Below are positions 6,675-13,610 of a stretch of 13,924 nucleotides of DNA, piece after piece. Position 1 is the stretch's first letter, and each line of letters starts with the position of its first letter. The translations under genes were made by a program, and so were the position numbers. This DNA comes from Clostridiales bacterium (GTDB taxonomy: Bacteria > Bacillota > Clostridia > Christensenellales > CAG-314), in assembly GCA_003537755.1 (NCBI GenBank), contig DPQS01000064.1:1901-15824 (forward strand), given 5' to 3'. The notes below the pieces were generated by a model that saw nothing but the letters and a program-made list of their open reading frames with translations, was not told where the DNA came from and did no database searches.

Positions 6675-6760
6675 GTCGAATTTATACTGTTTTTTGACGA
6701 AATTTATCAGGCGGCAAACGCAAACAGTCACTAATGGTGTTTGCAATTGCAAAAGCTACG

Positions 6761-7612
6761 CTAAAAATACCTTATTTCCCGCGCAAAACGCTTGCTTGCA
6801 CCGCTGCCAAGGCAAACGAAGCCGCGTTTTTGCGACAGTTCCGTTGCGGGCGCGGCAGCGTTGTCGGGAAGGTTGAGCCACGGCTCGATACAAACCATTT
6901 TGCTGTCGGCATTCGGGTGCCACAACAGCAGATTCGTAAAGCCATTGAAACGGCTTTCGGCAACGACGTTGTTTTGCTTGTCAAGCAGTTGCACGAAATC
7001 CGACTTTACGTCGGCAATTATCACCGTGCGCCCATCCGTCATAAAACTTCGCGGAAGAGGCAAAAAGTGACCGCTCGCAAGGGTCTGCGTTTCACCCGTC
7101 AGCAGCCCTTTTTCGTTGTGCAACAACGTAACGATTTTTTCGTCGCTCGGGAAGTACAGCGTGTAGTCGCTTATATCGCCGTCCAGCGCAAAACTTTCGT
7201 GTCCGCCAAGGCTGAAATACATTTGATTGTCGCCGATGTTTGTCACGTCGCAGTTTATTGTAAGCATGTTGTCGCGCACGCCGTAAGTTATTACAAACTT
7301 CCAGTCAAAAGGGTACACCGCACGGGTAAAATCGTCGCTGACAAGCGTAAACTGTACCTCGGAAGCATCTATCTGCCTGCCGACAAATTCACACCTTTTG
7401 GCAAAGCCGTGCATTGGCAAATCGTAAGGCTTCCCGTCGACAAGCGTTTTCGTGCGGCCGCACGCAGGGAAAAGCACAGGCGCGTGACCGTTCCAACTTC
7501 CGTCGTCGTTTTGCCACAGTCGTTGTTTGCCGTTTGCCACGACAGACAGTAATTGCGCACCGCAACTGTCTATTGTGGCAATTAAATTGTCACTGTTTAT
7601 TGTAAAAATCAT
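6761..7612 (-). CDS. Aldose 1-epimerase family protein (LacX/YeaD-like)
   Basis: A 283-residue beta-sandwich protein of the galactose-mutarotase superfamily, which interconverts alpha and beta anomers of free or phosphorylated sugars. Conserved points are visible: APVLFPACGRT (44-54), MHGFAK (67-72) with the first likely catalytic histidine His68, GGHESF (136-141) with His138, and CIEPW (241-245) with the likely catalytic base Glu243. The length matches the LacX and hexose-6-phosphate epimerase subgroup rather than the longer classical GalM. No sugar-pathway gene is adjacent; it lies downstream of glpK on the same strand with a 138-base gap and could be in either its own unit or a read-through one. 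The superfamily is sure, the sugar substrate is not. Confidence 0.85.
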   Translation of the reverse strand: MIFTINSDNLIATIDSCGAQLLSVVANGKQRLWQNDDGSWNGHAPVLFPACGRTKTLVDGKPYDLPMHGFAKRCEFVGRQIDASEVQFTLVSDDFTRAVYPFDWKFVITYGVRDNMLTINCDVTNIGDNQMYFSLGGHESFALDGDISDYTLYFPSDEKIVTLLHNEKGLLTGETQTLASGHFLPLPRSFMTDGRTVIIADVKSDFVQLLDKQNNVVAESRFNGFTNLLLWHPNADSKMVCIEPWLNLPDNAAAPATELSQKRGFVCLGSGASKRFAREIRYF

Positions 7613-7750
7613 TTTTATTCAACCACCGCACATTCGCAAAAACTATCGTCAACGCCAATGATTATTTGCAAGCGTGCAATATTTCGTATTTTTCAGGCTG
7701 CCCGCCTCAACACGCAAAGTATTCAGGTGCGTTTGCTTACAGCAAACCCC

Positions 7751-9232
7751 CTACTTGCACAATGTCTGACGGACGGCTTTTTGCCAGCCTTCGATAAGGT
7801 CGCGGCGAGTGTGCTCGTTCATGTGCGGCACAAAAACCTTGTCTACTTCCACATTGCTGCGAATGTCGTCTATGTCCTTCCAGTAGCCGATTGTAAGCCC
7901 GGCAAGATAGGATGCACCGAGAGCCGTCGTTTCCGTAACCATCGGGCGCACCACATTGGCGTCCAGAATGTCCGCCTGAAACTGCATAAGGAAGTTGTTT
8001 GCGCTTGCGCCGCCGTCAACGTTGAGATTGGTAATTTTTACGTCGGCGTCGCGTTGCATTGCCGCAACAAGGTCGTACACCTGGTAGTCGATACTTTCAA
8101 GGCAGGCACGAATAAAATGTTCCTTTTGGGTGCCGCGGGTAATGCCAACAATGGTTCCGCGTGCGTCGGCGTCCCAGTAAGGCGCGCCCAACCCCGCAAA
8201 CCCGGGCACTACGTACACGCCGTCGGTACTCGGCACGCGTACGGCGTAGTTTTCCGTTTCCTTGGCGGACTTAATCATGCGCATTTCGTCGCGCAGCCAC
8301 TGATTGATTGCGCCGCCGATAAACACGCTGCCTTCCAGCACGTACTGCGGCTTGTCGGTAATGCCTGCCGCAAGGGTCGTGACAAGTCCGTTTGTGGAAA
8401 GTACGGCTTTGTCGCCCGTGTTCATAAGCAGGAAACAGCCCGTGCCGTAGGTGTTTTTTACGTCGCCGCTGTTTACCGCAAGATGTCCGAACAACGCCGC
8501 CTGCTGATCGCCCACCACCGAACAAATCGGAATTTCGCGCCCGATAAAGGCGTCGTCGGTAAGCCCGAAATTGTGTCCGGACGGGTAAACTTCGGGCAGC
8601 ATGCCGCGCGGAATGTCGAACAGTTGCAGCAGGTCGTCGTCCCACTTCAGCGTGTGAATGTTGAACAACATCGTGCGACTGGCGTTTGTGTAGTCGGTGG
8701 CAAAAATCTTGCCCTTACTCAGTTGCCACATCAGATATGTATCGACGGTACCGAACAGCAGTTCGCCCTTTTCCGCACGTCCGCGCGCGGCGGGCACGTT
8801 GTCTAGTATCCACTTGAGTTTTGTCGCGGAAAAATACGCGTCCAACACAAGTCCCGTCTTTTGATAAATCATGTCGGCAAGTCCGTCACGTTTCAGCTCT
8901 TCGCAGTAGTCGGCTGTGCGTCTGCACTGCCACACGATTGCGTTGTACACGGGTCTGCCGGTCGCGCGTTCCCACACAAAGGTGGTTTCGCGTTGGTTGG
9001 TTATGCCTATTGCCGCAATGCTGTCCACGCTTACGCCGGCGCGAATCAACGCCTCGGAAATAACGCCGACCTGCGAACCGTAAATATCATGCGGATCGTG
9101 TTCCACCCAACCGGGTTTAGGGTAAATTTGCTTAAACTCTTGCTGTGCTTTGCCGCAAACGCGACCTTGTTTGTCGAATACGATGGCACGACTGCTCGTC
9201 GTACCCTGATCCAGCGCAAGAATGTATTTCAT
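7751..9232 (-). CDS. glpK: Glycerol kinase
   Basis: GlpK phosphorylates glycerol to sn-glycerol-3-phosphate with ATP in the cytoplasm. The 493-residue length is normal. FGGY-kinase landmarks are present: LDQGTTSSR (7-15), GITNQRETTFVWE (76-88), WQCRRTADYC (101-110), GDQQAALFG (241-249), NTYGTGCFLL, GSVFIGGAINQWL and NVDGGASANNFLMQFQAD. The activation loop that in many Firmicutes reads HFYG, with the histidine phosphorylated by HPr of the PTS, reads DDAFIG here (226-231), with Ala228 in the histidine position. Such regulation is therefore unlikely. GGAAG lies about eight bases before the ATG at 9232. Upstream is a 248-base gap with a palindromic operator candidate, then the oxidoreductase operon that would use its product. 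Confidence 0.97.
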   Translation of the reverse strand: MKYILALDQGTTSSRAIVFDKQGRVCGKAQQEFKQIYPKPGWVEHDPHDIYGSQVGVISEALIRAGVSVDSIAAIGITNQRETTFVWERATGRPVYNAIVWQCRRTADYCEELKRDGLADMIYQKTGLVLDAYFSATKLKWILDNVPAARGRAEKGELLFGTVDTYLMWQLSKGKIFATDYTNASRTMLFNIHTLKWDDDLLQLFDIPRGMLPEVYPSGHNFGLTDDAFIGREIPICSVVGDQQAALFGHLAVNSGDVKNTYGTGCFLLMNTGDKAVLSTNGLVTTLAAGITDKPQYVLEGSVFIGGAINQWLRDEMRMIKSAKETENYAVRVPSTDGVYVVPGFAGLGAPYWDADARGTIVGITRGTQKEHFIRACLESIDYQVYDLVAAMQRDADVKITNLNVDGGASANNFLMQFQADILDANVVRPMVTETTALGASYLAGLTIGYWKDIDDIRSNVEVDKVFVPHMNEHTRRDLIEGWQKAVRQTLCK

Positions 9233-9293
9233 ATCGCACTTCCTTCGGAATTTTGTCTGATTTTGTTTTGATTAAGTTTTCTGTCGCCGCCAC

Positions 9294-9307
9294 CGAAAAC
9301 GTTTTCG
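9294..9307. promoter_or_regulatory. Perfect 14-base palindrome in the glpK leader, LacI/CcpA-type operator candidate
   Basis: CGAAAACGTTTTCG is a perfect palindrome centred on CG, 62 bases upstream of the glpK start. It differs only at the two outermost bases from a catabolite-responsive element of the form TGAAAACGTTTTCA. LacI-family regulators bind palindromes with a central CpG, so control by CcpA or a relative is plausible. No clear promoter could be located next to it. Confidence 0.55.
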
Positions 9308-9351
9308 TGAGCTACCAACGAATAGAATCCACGTGTACCGTTTTTTTTCGC

Positions 9352-9380
9352 GCAAAAAAGTATTTTTGTCAGCAAAAAAG
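9352..9380. repeat. Pair of direct repeats in the glpK leader
   Basis: GCAAAAAAG occurs at 9352-9360 and again at 9372-9380, with 20 bases between the two starts, close to two helical turns. The pair lies 45-86 bases from the glpK palindrome, on its upstream side as glpK is read. It may be a regulator site or simple A-tract sequence. Confidence 0.3.
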
Positions 9381-9480
9381 CAATACGTATTAAAAATTTC
9401 GTTACAGCAAAGTGTGACACAACAGTTACAGGCAAACTTTATACAGACGTCTGCCGCATTACTGTAAGGCAGTGTTGAAA

Positions 9481-9840
9481 CTACTTTTTGGCTATATTTT
9501 TTGTCGCAATCACGTCCACGCCGCAGTCGCAAACGTTTGCCACAACCACATCGCCGATAGCAATCGGGGCGGCAAGCGTAACGTTTTTAAGCGCGTCAAG
9601 ACAGTCGAAAATAAGCCCCTTGGGGATAGCTTCGACGGTCTTTACCGAGCACATAGGAATATCGCCGCCGACAACTTTCACCGAGCCGGTCACCATGCGT
9701 TTGGGGCTTGTTACTTCGTTTACGGCATATGTAACGCCACGCGGACATGTGTTGCCCGTCACTTTTATGTTGCTTTTGTCGCTGTCGTCCACCGTCAGGT
9801 GACACCCCATCGGGCAGTTGATGCAAATCATTTCTTTCAT
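9481..9840 (-). CDS. DUF1667 Cys-rich protein of the anaerobic glycerol-3-phosphate oxidation operon
   Basis: A 119-residue soluble protein of the DUF1667 family. It opens MKEMICINCPMGCHL, with Cys6, Cys9 and Cys13. A further cysteine lies in NTCPRG (Cys32) and a C-terminal pair in NVCDCGVD. This spacing suggests a metal or iron-sulfur centre. The family is found almost only beside GlpA-like and FAD/NAD oxidoreductases, and is presumed to be an electron-transfer or assembly subunit of that complex. Its ATG overlaps the upstream gene's stop in an ATGA arrangement, with GGAGG upstream. It is the last gene of the three-gene operon. The family is firm; the function is inferred from context. Confidence 0.88.
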   Translation of the reverse strand: MKEMICINCPMGCHLTVDDSDKSNIKVTGNTCPRGVTYAVNEVTSPKRMVTGSVKVVGGDIPMCSVKTVEAIPKGLIFDCLDALKNVTLAAPIAIGDVVVANVCDCGVDVIATKNIAKK

Positions 9841-11108
9841 CTTGTCTCGCCCTCCTTCACAAGGGTAATTTCCACTTCGTTTGCGTGTTTAAGCACTGAC
9901 ATCTGCTCGGCGGTCAACGTAATGTTTTCCATTTCACCGGGCGTTACAACGGGGCGTTTGCGCCCGAACACCTTTACTCCGTCGGCAAACACGGCAAGTT
10001 CCACCTTCTTGAATACGTTGCCGACGCGCATTTTGAACGATTGCGCATGCGTTTCCTCGTCGCGATTGAGCACCGTAGGCACACTGTAACGCACACCGCC
10101 CGTACACTTGACAACAATCTTATCCTTGCATGGCTTTGCGCCGTTAAGGTACATTACCGCACGTTGACCTGCGTTTGTCGCTTCCGCCGACACGAAGTCC
10201 ACAAGGTCGTGCACGTGCAGCACGTTGCCGCATTCAAACACGCCGTCAACCGACGTCATCAGATTTTCGTCCACTACCGCACCGCCCGTTGTGGGACTCA
10301 GCGTGACTTGCGCGTTTTTGGCAAGTTCGTTTTCCGGCAACAGACCGACAGACAACAGCAATGTGTCGCACTCGATAAGTTGTTCCGTTTCCTTTTTCGG
10401 ACGAAGTTTTTCGTCAACTTCTGCGACAACGACCCCGGTCACACGGTCGCCGCCATTGATTTTTACCACCGTATGGGAAAAATACAGCGGAATGTCGAAG
10501 TCATTGAGACACTGCACTATGTTACGGTTAAGCCCTGACGAATATGGCATAAGTTCCACCACGGCTTTGACGTGCGCCCCTTCGAATGTCATGCGGCGCG
10601 CCATAATAAGCCCGATGTCGCCGCTACCGAGAATAACCACTTCGCGTCCGGGCATGTAACCGTCGATGTTGACCAGTTTCTGCGCCGTGCCTGCGCTGTA
10701 AACGCCTGCTCCGCGCATACCTGCAATGTTGATTGCGCCACGCGGACGTTCGCGACAACCGCACGCCAGTATAATTGCCTGCGCCGCCACCGACACCAAG
10801 CCGTCCTCTGCCGAAACGTACGTGACCACTTTTTCGGGGGATACGTCAAGCACGGTTGTGTTCAGTTTGTACTCGATTTTGCGTTCAAGCAGTTGTTGCA
10901 CATATCTGTCGGCGTATTCCGGTCCGGTCAATTCTTCCTTGAATGTGTGCAGTCCGAAGCCGTTGTGAATGCACTGGTTAAGTATGCCTCCGAGTTGCGG
11001 TTCGCGTTCGAGCACCAGTATATCTCTTTCGCCTGCATCGTAAGCAGCCACCGCCGCCGCAAGCCCTGCAGGGCCGCCGCCGACAATCACCAAACGAACG
11101 TTTTGCAT
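9837..11108 (-). CDS. NAD(P)/FAD-dependent oxidoreductase of the glycerol-3-phosphate operon
   Basis: A 423-residue two-dinucleotide-fold flavoprotein. The FAD-binding GGGPAG is at residues 10-15, followed by GGILNQCIHNGFG (40-52) with Cys46. A mid-protein ILACGCRERPRG lies at 113-124, and a second Rossmann motif ILGSGDIG at 159-166 probably binds NAD(P). The C-terminal part contains the usual DENLMTSVDGVFECGN block for FAD. In Clostridia this protein is encoded between a GlpA-like dehydrogenase and a DUF1667 protein and probably passes electrons from glycerol-3-phosphate to a further acceptor. The ATG at 11108 is preferred to an in-frame codon at 11231: it has GGGAGG eight bases upstream, starts at the family N-terminus and shares one base with the stop of the previous gene (TAATG). 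Confidence 0.92.
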   Translation of the reverse strand: MQNVRLVIVGGGPAGLAAAVAAYDAGERDILVLEREPQLGGILNQCIHNGFGLHTFKEELTGPEYADRYVQQLLERKIEYKLNTTVLDVSPEKVVTYVSAEDGLVSVAAQAIILACGCRERPRGAINIAGMRGAGVYSAGTAQKLVNIDGYMPGREVVILGSGDIGLIMARRMTFEGAHVKAVVELMPYSSGLNRNIVQCLNDFDIPLYFSHTVVKINGGDRVTGVVVAEVDEKLRPKKETEQLIECDTLLLSVGLLPENELAKNAQVTLSPTTGGAVVDENLMTSVDGVFECGNVLHVHDLVDFVSAEATNAGQRAVMYLNGAKPCKDKIVVKCTGGVRYSVPTVLNRDEETHAQSFKMRVGNVFKKVELAVFADGVKVFGRKRPVVTPGEMENITLTAEQMSVLKHANEVEITLVKEGETR

Positions 11109-12541
11109 TACTTTGTCCTCCCGATTACAAACTGCGAATTGCCGCCGCGCTTGGTAACTTCCGTCATAGGCACGCCAAGTTCGCGCGACAAAATTTCCAT
11201 TACTCTGGGTGTGCAGAAACCTGCCTGACAACGCCCCATGCCCTGACGCGTGCGACGTTTGACGCCGTCCATGTCAACCGCACCGGGTTTACGGCGGATT
11301 GCTTCGACTATTTCGCCCTCGGTTACCGTTTCGCAACGGCACACAATGCGCCCGTACAGCGGGTTTTCCGCAACGAGTTTTTGGCGTTCTTCATCCGAAA
11401 GCGTTGCAAAATGCGGTATGCCTTTACGCTCGGCAACGAAGTTTGCGTTTTTACCAAGGGACAGCTTTTTGGCAATCTCTTCCGCAACGTGCACCGCAAT
11501 GGCAGGCGCGCTGCTGAGCCCCGGGCTTTCGATACCCGCAACGTTGTACAAACCCTTCACTGCGGCACTTTCGCCTATTACAAAGTCGTCTGTGTCCAGG
11601 TGCGCGCGAAGTCCGCTGAATTGCGTAATTATGTTGCGACGATTAAGCGACGGCATCGTAAGAAGCGCACGGTCAAAAGCCGAAGCAAGCTCTTCGGGTG
11701 TGGTCGCAACATCGTCCTTGTCCGTCACGTCGGTTGCGGTAGGTCCTACAAGTATGTTGCCGTGGCAGGTCGGCGTTACAAGTACGCCCTTGCCCATTTT
11801 GGTCGGCATCTGAAACAGCGTGTGGCTTGCCATGTAACCGCAGGTTTTGTCCAGCAGTTCGTAGTCGCCCTTGCGCGCCGTGATGTGCATTTTGTCGGGT
11901 GAAATCATGTTGTTGATTACATCGGCATACACGCCTGCCGCATTTACCACGTACTTTGCCTGCGCTGTAAATCCGTCGGCGCAGGTCACTTGCAGTCCTC
12001 CGTCGTTTCTGTCTATTGCCGTAACTTCCGAGCCGAAACGGAATTCCACACCGTTTGTAGCGGCGTTTTCCGCATAGGCAATCGTCATTTCGTATGGCGA
12101 AACTATACCGCCGTTTGACACCACAAGCGCGGCGACAACGTTTTCCGATACGTAGGGTTCCATTGCCTTTACAGCCTCGTAGCCTTCCAGCACGTACAGC
12201 CCTTGTACCCCGTTCTTTACGCCTTGCTCTTTCAGTTCAAGCAACTTGCCAATGTCGGCTTTGTCGAAACAAAGCACCATACTGCCGTTGCGTTTGAACG
12301 GAAAATCCAATTCGCGGGCAAGTGCGTCAAACATGGCGTTGCCTGCAACGTTGAACTTCGCCTTAAGCGTGCCGGGCTTTGCGTCGTAACCTCCGTGCAC
12401 TATACCGCTGTTTGCCTTGCTCGTGCCTACCGACACGTCGTTGCCGCGTTCCAGCAGCAAAATGTCCGCGTCGAAACGGGACAATTCACGCGCGACGGAA
12501 CAGCCCACTACGCCGCCGCCGATAATAATTACGTCTTTCAT
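11108..12541 (-). CDS. GlpA-like FAD-dependent glycerol-3-phosphate dehydrogenase with C-terminal [2Fe-2S] domain
   Basis: A 477-residue flavoprotein that probably oxidises glycerol-3-phosphate to dihydroxyacetone phosphate. The N-terminus has the FAD Rossmann motif VIIIGGGVVGCSVAREL (4-20) and TSKANSGIVHGGYD, typical of the GlpA/GlpD and L-2-hydroxyglutarate oxidase group. A later GLYNVAGIESPGLSSAPAIA closes the FAD site. The C-terminal BFD-like domain carries CRC (Cys401, Cys403) and CQAGFC (Cys438, Cys443), a [2Fe-2S] ligand set. The ATG at 12541 has GGAGG seven bases upstream; a longer frame reaching 12703 would run through the promoter. It is the first gene of the operon. With glpK nearby, glycerol-3-phosphate is the likely substrate, but another 2-hydroxy acid cannot be excluded from sequence alone. 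Confidence 0.87.
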   Translation of the reverse strand: MKDVIIIGGGVVGCSVARELSRFDADILLLERGNDVSVGTSKANSGIVHGGYDAKPGTLKAKFNVAGNAMFDALARELDFPFKRNGSMVLCFDKADIGKLLELKEQGVKNGVQGLYVLEGYEAVKAMEPYVSENVVAALVVSNGGIVSPYEMTIAYAENAATNGVEFRFGSEVTAIDRNDGGLQVTCADGFTAQAKYVVNAAGVYADVINNMISPDKMHITARKGDYELLDKTCGYMASHTLFQMPTKMGKGVLVTPTCHGNILVGPTATDVTDKDDVATTPEELASAFDRALLTMPSLNRRNIITQFSGLRAHLDTDDFVIGESAAVKGLYNVAGIESPGLSSAPAIAVHVAEEIAKKLSLGKNANFVAERKGIPHFATLSDEERQKLVAENPLYGRIVCRCETVTEGEIVEAIRRKPGAVDMDGVKRRTRQGMGRCQAGFCTPRVMEILSRELGVPMTEVTKRGGNSQFVIGRTK

Positions 12542-12543
12542 AT

Positions 12544-12557
12544 CTTTCCTCCGAAAG
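12544..12557 (-). promoter_or_regulatory. Ribosome-binding site of the glpA-like gene in a small hairpin loop
   Basis: On the minus strand CTTTC, GGAG, GAAAG runs from 12557 to 12544, so the Shine-Dalgarno GGAG forms the loop of a 5-base-pair stem just before the ATG at 12541. The site strongly supports that start. The hairpin is small and may be incidental. Confidence 0.45.
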
Positions 12558-12567
12558 GGGTTTTGTA

Positions 12568-12581
12568 CGGTTGCGCAAACG
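12568..12581. promoter_or_regulatory. Imperfect CpG-centred dyad in the glpA-operon leader, operator candidate
   Basis: CGGTTGCGCAAACG is a 14-base inverted repeat with one mismatched pair and a central CG. It begins about 30 bases downstream of the predicted transcription start and lies before the ribosome-binding site. Its size, CpG centre and CG ends match the perfect palindrome in the glpK leader, so one LacI-type regulator might see both sites. Confidence 0.35.
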
Positions 12582-12617
12582 GCAACAACATTAAAACCGC
12601 CATATATCGTTTGTATT

Positions 12618-12646
12618 ATTATAAACTTTTTTTGATATAATTTCAA
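12618..12646 (-). promoter_or_regulatory. Sigma-A promoter of the glpA-like oxidoreductase operon
   Basis: On the minus strand TTGAAA (12646-12641) and a perfect TATAAT (12623-12618) are separated by exactly 17 bases. Initiation near 12611 gives a leader of about 70 bases to the ATG at 12541. This is the best promoter in the window. Confidence 0.8.
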
Positions 12647-12748
12647 TAGCAAAAACAAAATTAAAAGCAAACCAAATAAACAAATTTTCACTTTTAACAA
12701 CACTATAATTCAAAGCAAAATTTCGGAATCAGAGTTGTATACAAATCT

Positions 12749-12886
12749 GTCATACCGAGCGGAACGAAGTGTAGTCGAGCGTATCCCGCGGAAGCGTTCC
12801 TTTCGTCTATTATTATTTGTTGCAATGGCATAGTTATAGGCGAGTAGTACATTTCCGGGGGATCCTTCGACTACGCTCGGGATGAC
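12749..12886. repeat. Inverted-repeat intergenic element (dispersed, MITE-like)
   Basis: A 138-base element begins GTCATACCGAGC and ends GCTCGGGATGAC, its inverse with one mismatch. Further inverted matches inside (GTAGTCGA and TCGACTAC, CGGAA and TTCCG) give arms of about 40 bases around a unique centre. The termini resemble the widespread intergenic repeat often mistranslated as VIPSVVEGS. No transposase is present. It lies between the glpA promoter and the terminator after yfcE. Confidence 0.65.
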
Positions 12887-12953
12887 ACCTATCAACAGCG
12901 TCCATTCGAAATCATTTCAAATTATTCAATCGTTTTAACAACGAACTACCACT

Positions 12954-13027
12954 AATAAAAAAAAGGCTTACGCACGTCCGTCGACCGCAAAGATTTTCTC
13001 GCGGGACGTCGGGCAGCACAAGCCTTT
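12954..13027 (-). terminator. Long-hairpin intrinsic terminator after yfcE
   Basis: AAAGGCTT (12962-12969) pairs with AAGCCTTT (13020-13027). Between them further imperfect pairing is possible (CCGC with GCGG and several G-C pairs), giving a hairpin of about 66 bases with a 12-base apical loop. On the minus strand the stem runs straight into eight T residues. It lies 40 bases past the yfcE stop. The plus strand also has a T-rich tail, so it may act in both directions. Its length is unusual for a simple terminator. Confidence 0.75.
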
Positions 13028-13067
13028 ATTTATATTTTAATAGTCAATTTACAATTCAAAACGCCCG

Positions 13068-13607
13068 TCAAAATGTCAGTTCGGTCAGCACTTTGTCGTC
13101 AAAATCATATACCGTTAGTGTTTTTTCGTTACAAACGGCATAGGCAGGCACGCAATTATTTTTAGGCAAACTGCAACTGGACAACGCCACGCAAGTAACT
13201 CCGCCGTTTACGTTTACTTCGTTTACGTGGAAGTGTCCGTACATCATTACGTCGCCGCCAAGTAGTTGCCCGACGTTGTCTTTGTTGTGCACATGTCCGT
13301 GCGTAAACAAAATCCGATGTCCGCCAAAAGGCATGATTTCCTCGCGCACGAACGGGAATGTGCTTATCATCTGGTCAACTTCGCTGTCGCAGTTACCTTG
13401 CACCGCTACGATTTTGCCCGACAATGCGTTGAAAATCTCCGCAACCTTCATCGGCGCGTAGTCCTGCGGAAAGGGATTGCGCGGCCCGTGGTTGTACACG
13501 TCGCCCAAAAGCACAAGCAAATCCGCACCGCTTGCAACAAACTTGTCGGCAACTTTCTTTGCCCAGTACGCCGAACCGTGAATGTCGGTAGCAACAAAAT
13601 ATTTCAT
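13068..13607 (-). CDS. yfcE: YfcE-type metallophosphodiesterase
   Basis: A 179-residue calcineurin-like phosphoesterase closely resembling E. coli YfcE, a Mn-dependent phosphodiesterase whose physiological substrate is uncertain. The metal-binding motifs are all present in order: TDIHGS (7-12), LLGDVYNHGPRNP, a central VQGNCDSEVDQM block, LFTHGHVH, and GHFHVN. The E. coli segment NPGS, after the last motif, reads ALSSCS here. Length is normal. The ATG at 13607 is preceded by a GAGGA that lies inside the end of ricT, and only three bases separate the two genes, so they are probably translated from one transcript. A terminator follows 40 bases after the stop. Confidence 0.9.
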   Translation of the reverse strand: MKYFVATDIHGSAYWAKKVADKFVASGADLLVLLGDVYNHGPRNPFPQDYAPMKVAEIFNALSGKIVAVQGNCDSEVDQMISTFPFVREEIMPFGGHRILFTHGHVHNKDNVGQLLGGDVMMYGHFHVNEVNVNGGVTCVALSSCSLPKNNCVPAYAVCNEKTLTVYDFDDKVLTELTF

Positions 13608-13610
13608 AAC

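Noticed and set aside
5865..6734. Long plus-strand open frame of 289 codons over minD
   Set aside because: It is antisense to the well-supported MinD gene, its translation looks like no family and has the Arg/His/Val-rich composition of a shadow frame.
7658..8806. Long plus-strand open frame of 382 codons over glpK
   Set aside because: It lies opposite the clear glycerol kinase gene and has shadow-frame composition with no recognisable domain or ribosome-binding site.
9437..9475. Hairpin CTGCC/GGCAG with CAGACGTCTG palindrome after the DUF1667 gene
   Set aside because: No T-tract follows on the minus strand, so it was not called as a terminator.
9308..9480. Promoter for glpK
   Set aside because: Several partial -10 and -35 matches exist but none has acceptable spacing, so no site is claimed.
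12542..12703. N-terminal hydrophobic extension of the GlpA-like protein
   Set aside because: The extension overlaps a consensus promoter and the ribosome-binding site of the ATG at 12541, and the family begins at the FAD Rossmann motif.
12710..12895. Minus-strand frame of 61 codons
   Set aside because: It is a translation of the inverted-repeat element, of the VIPSVVEGS type commonly produced by intergenic repeats.
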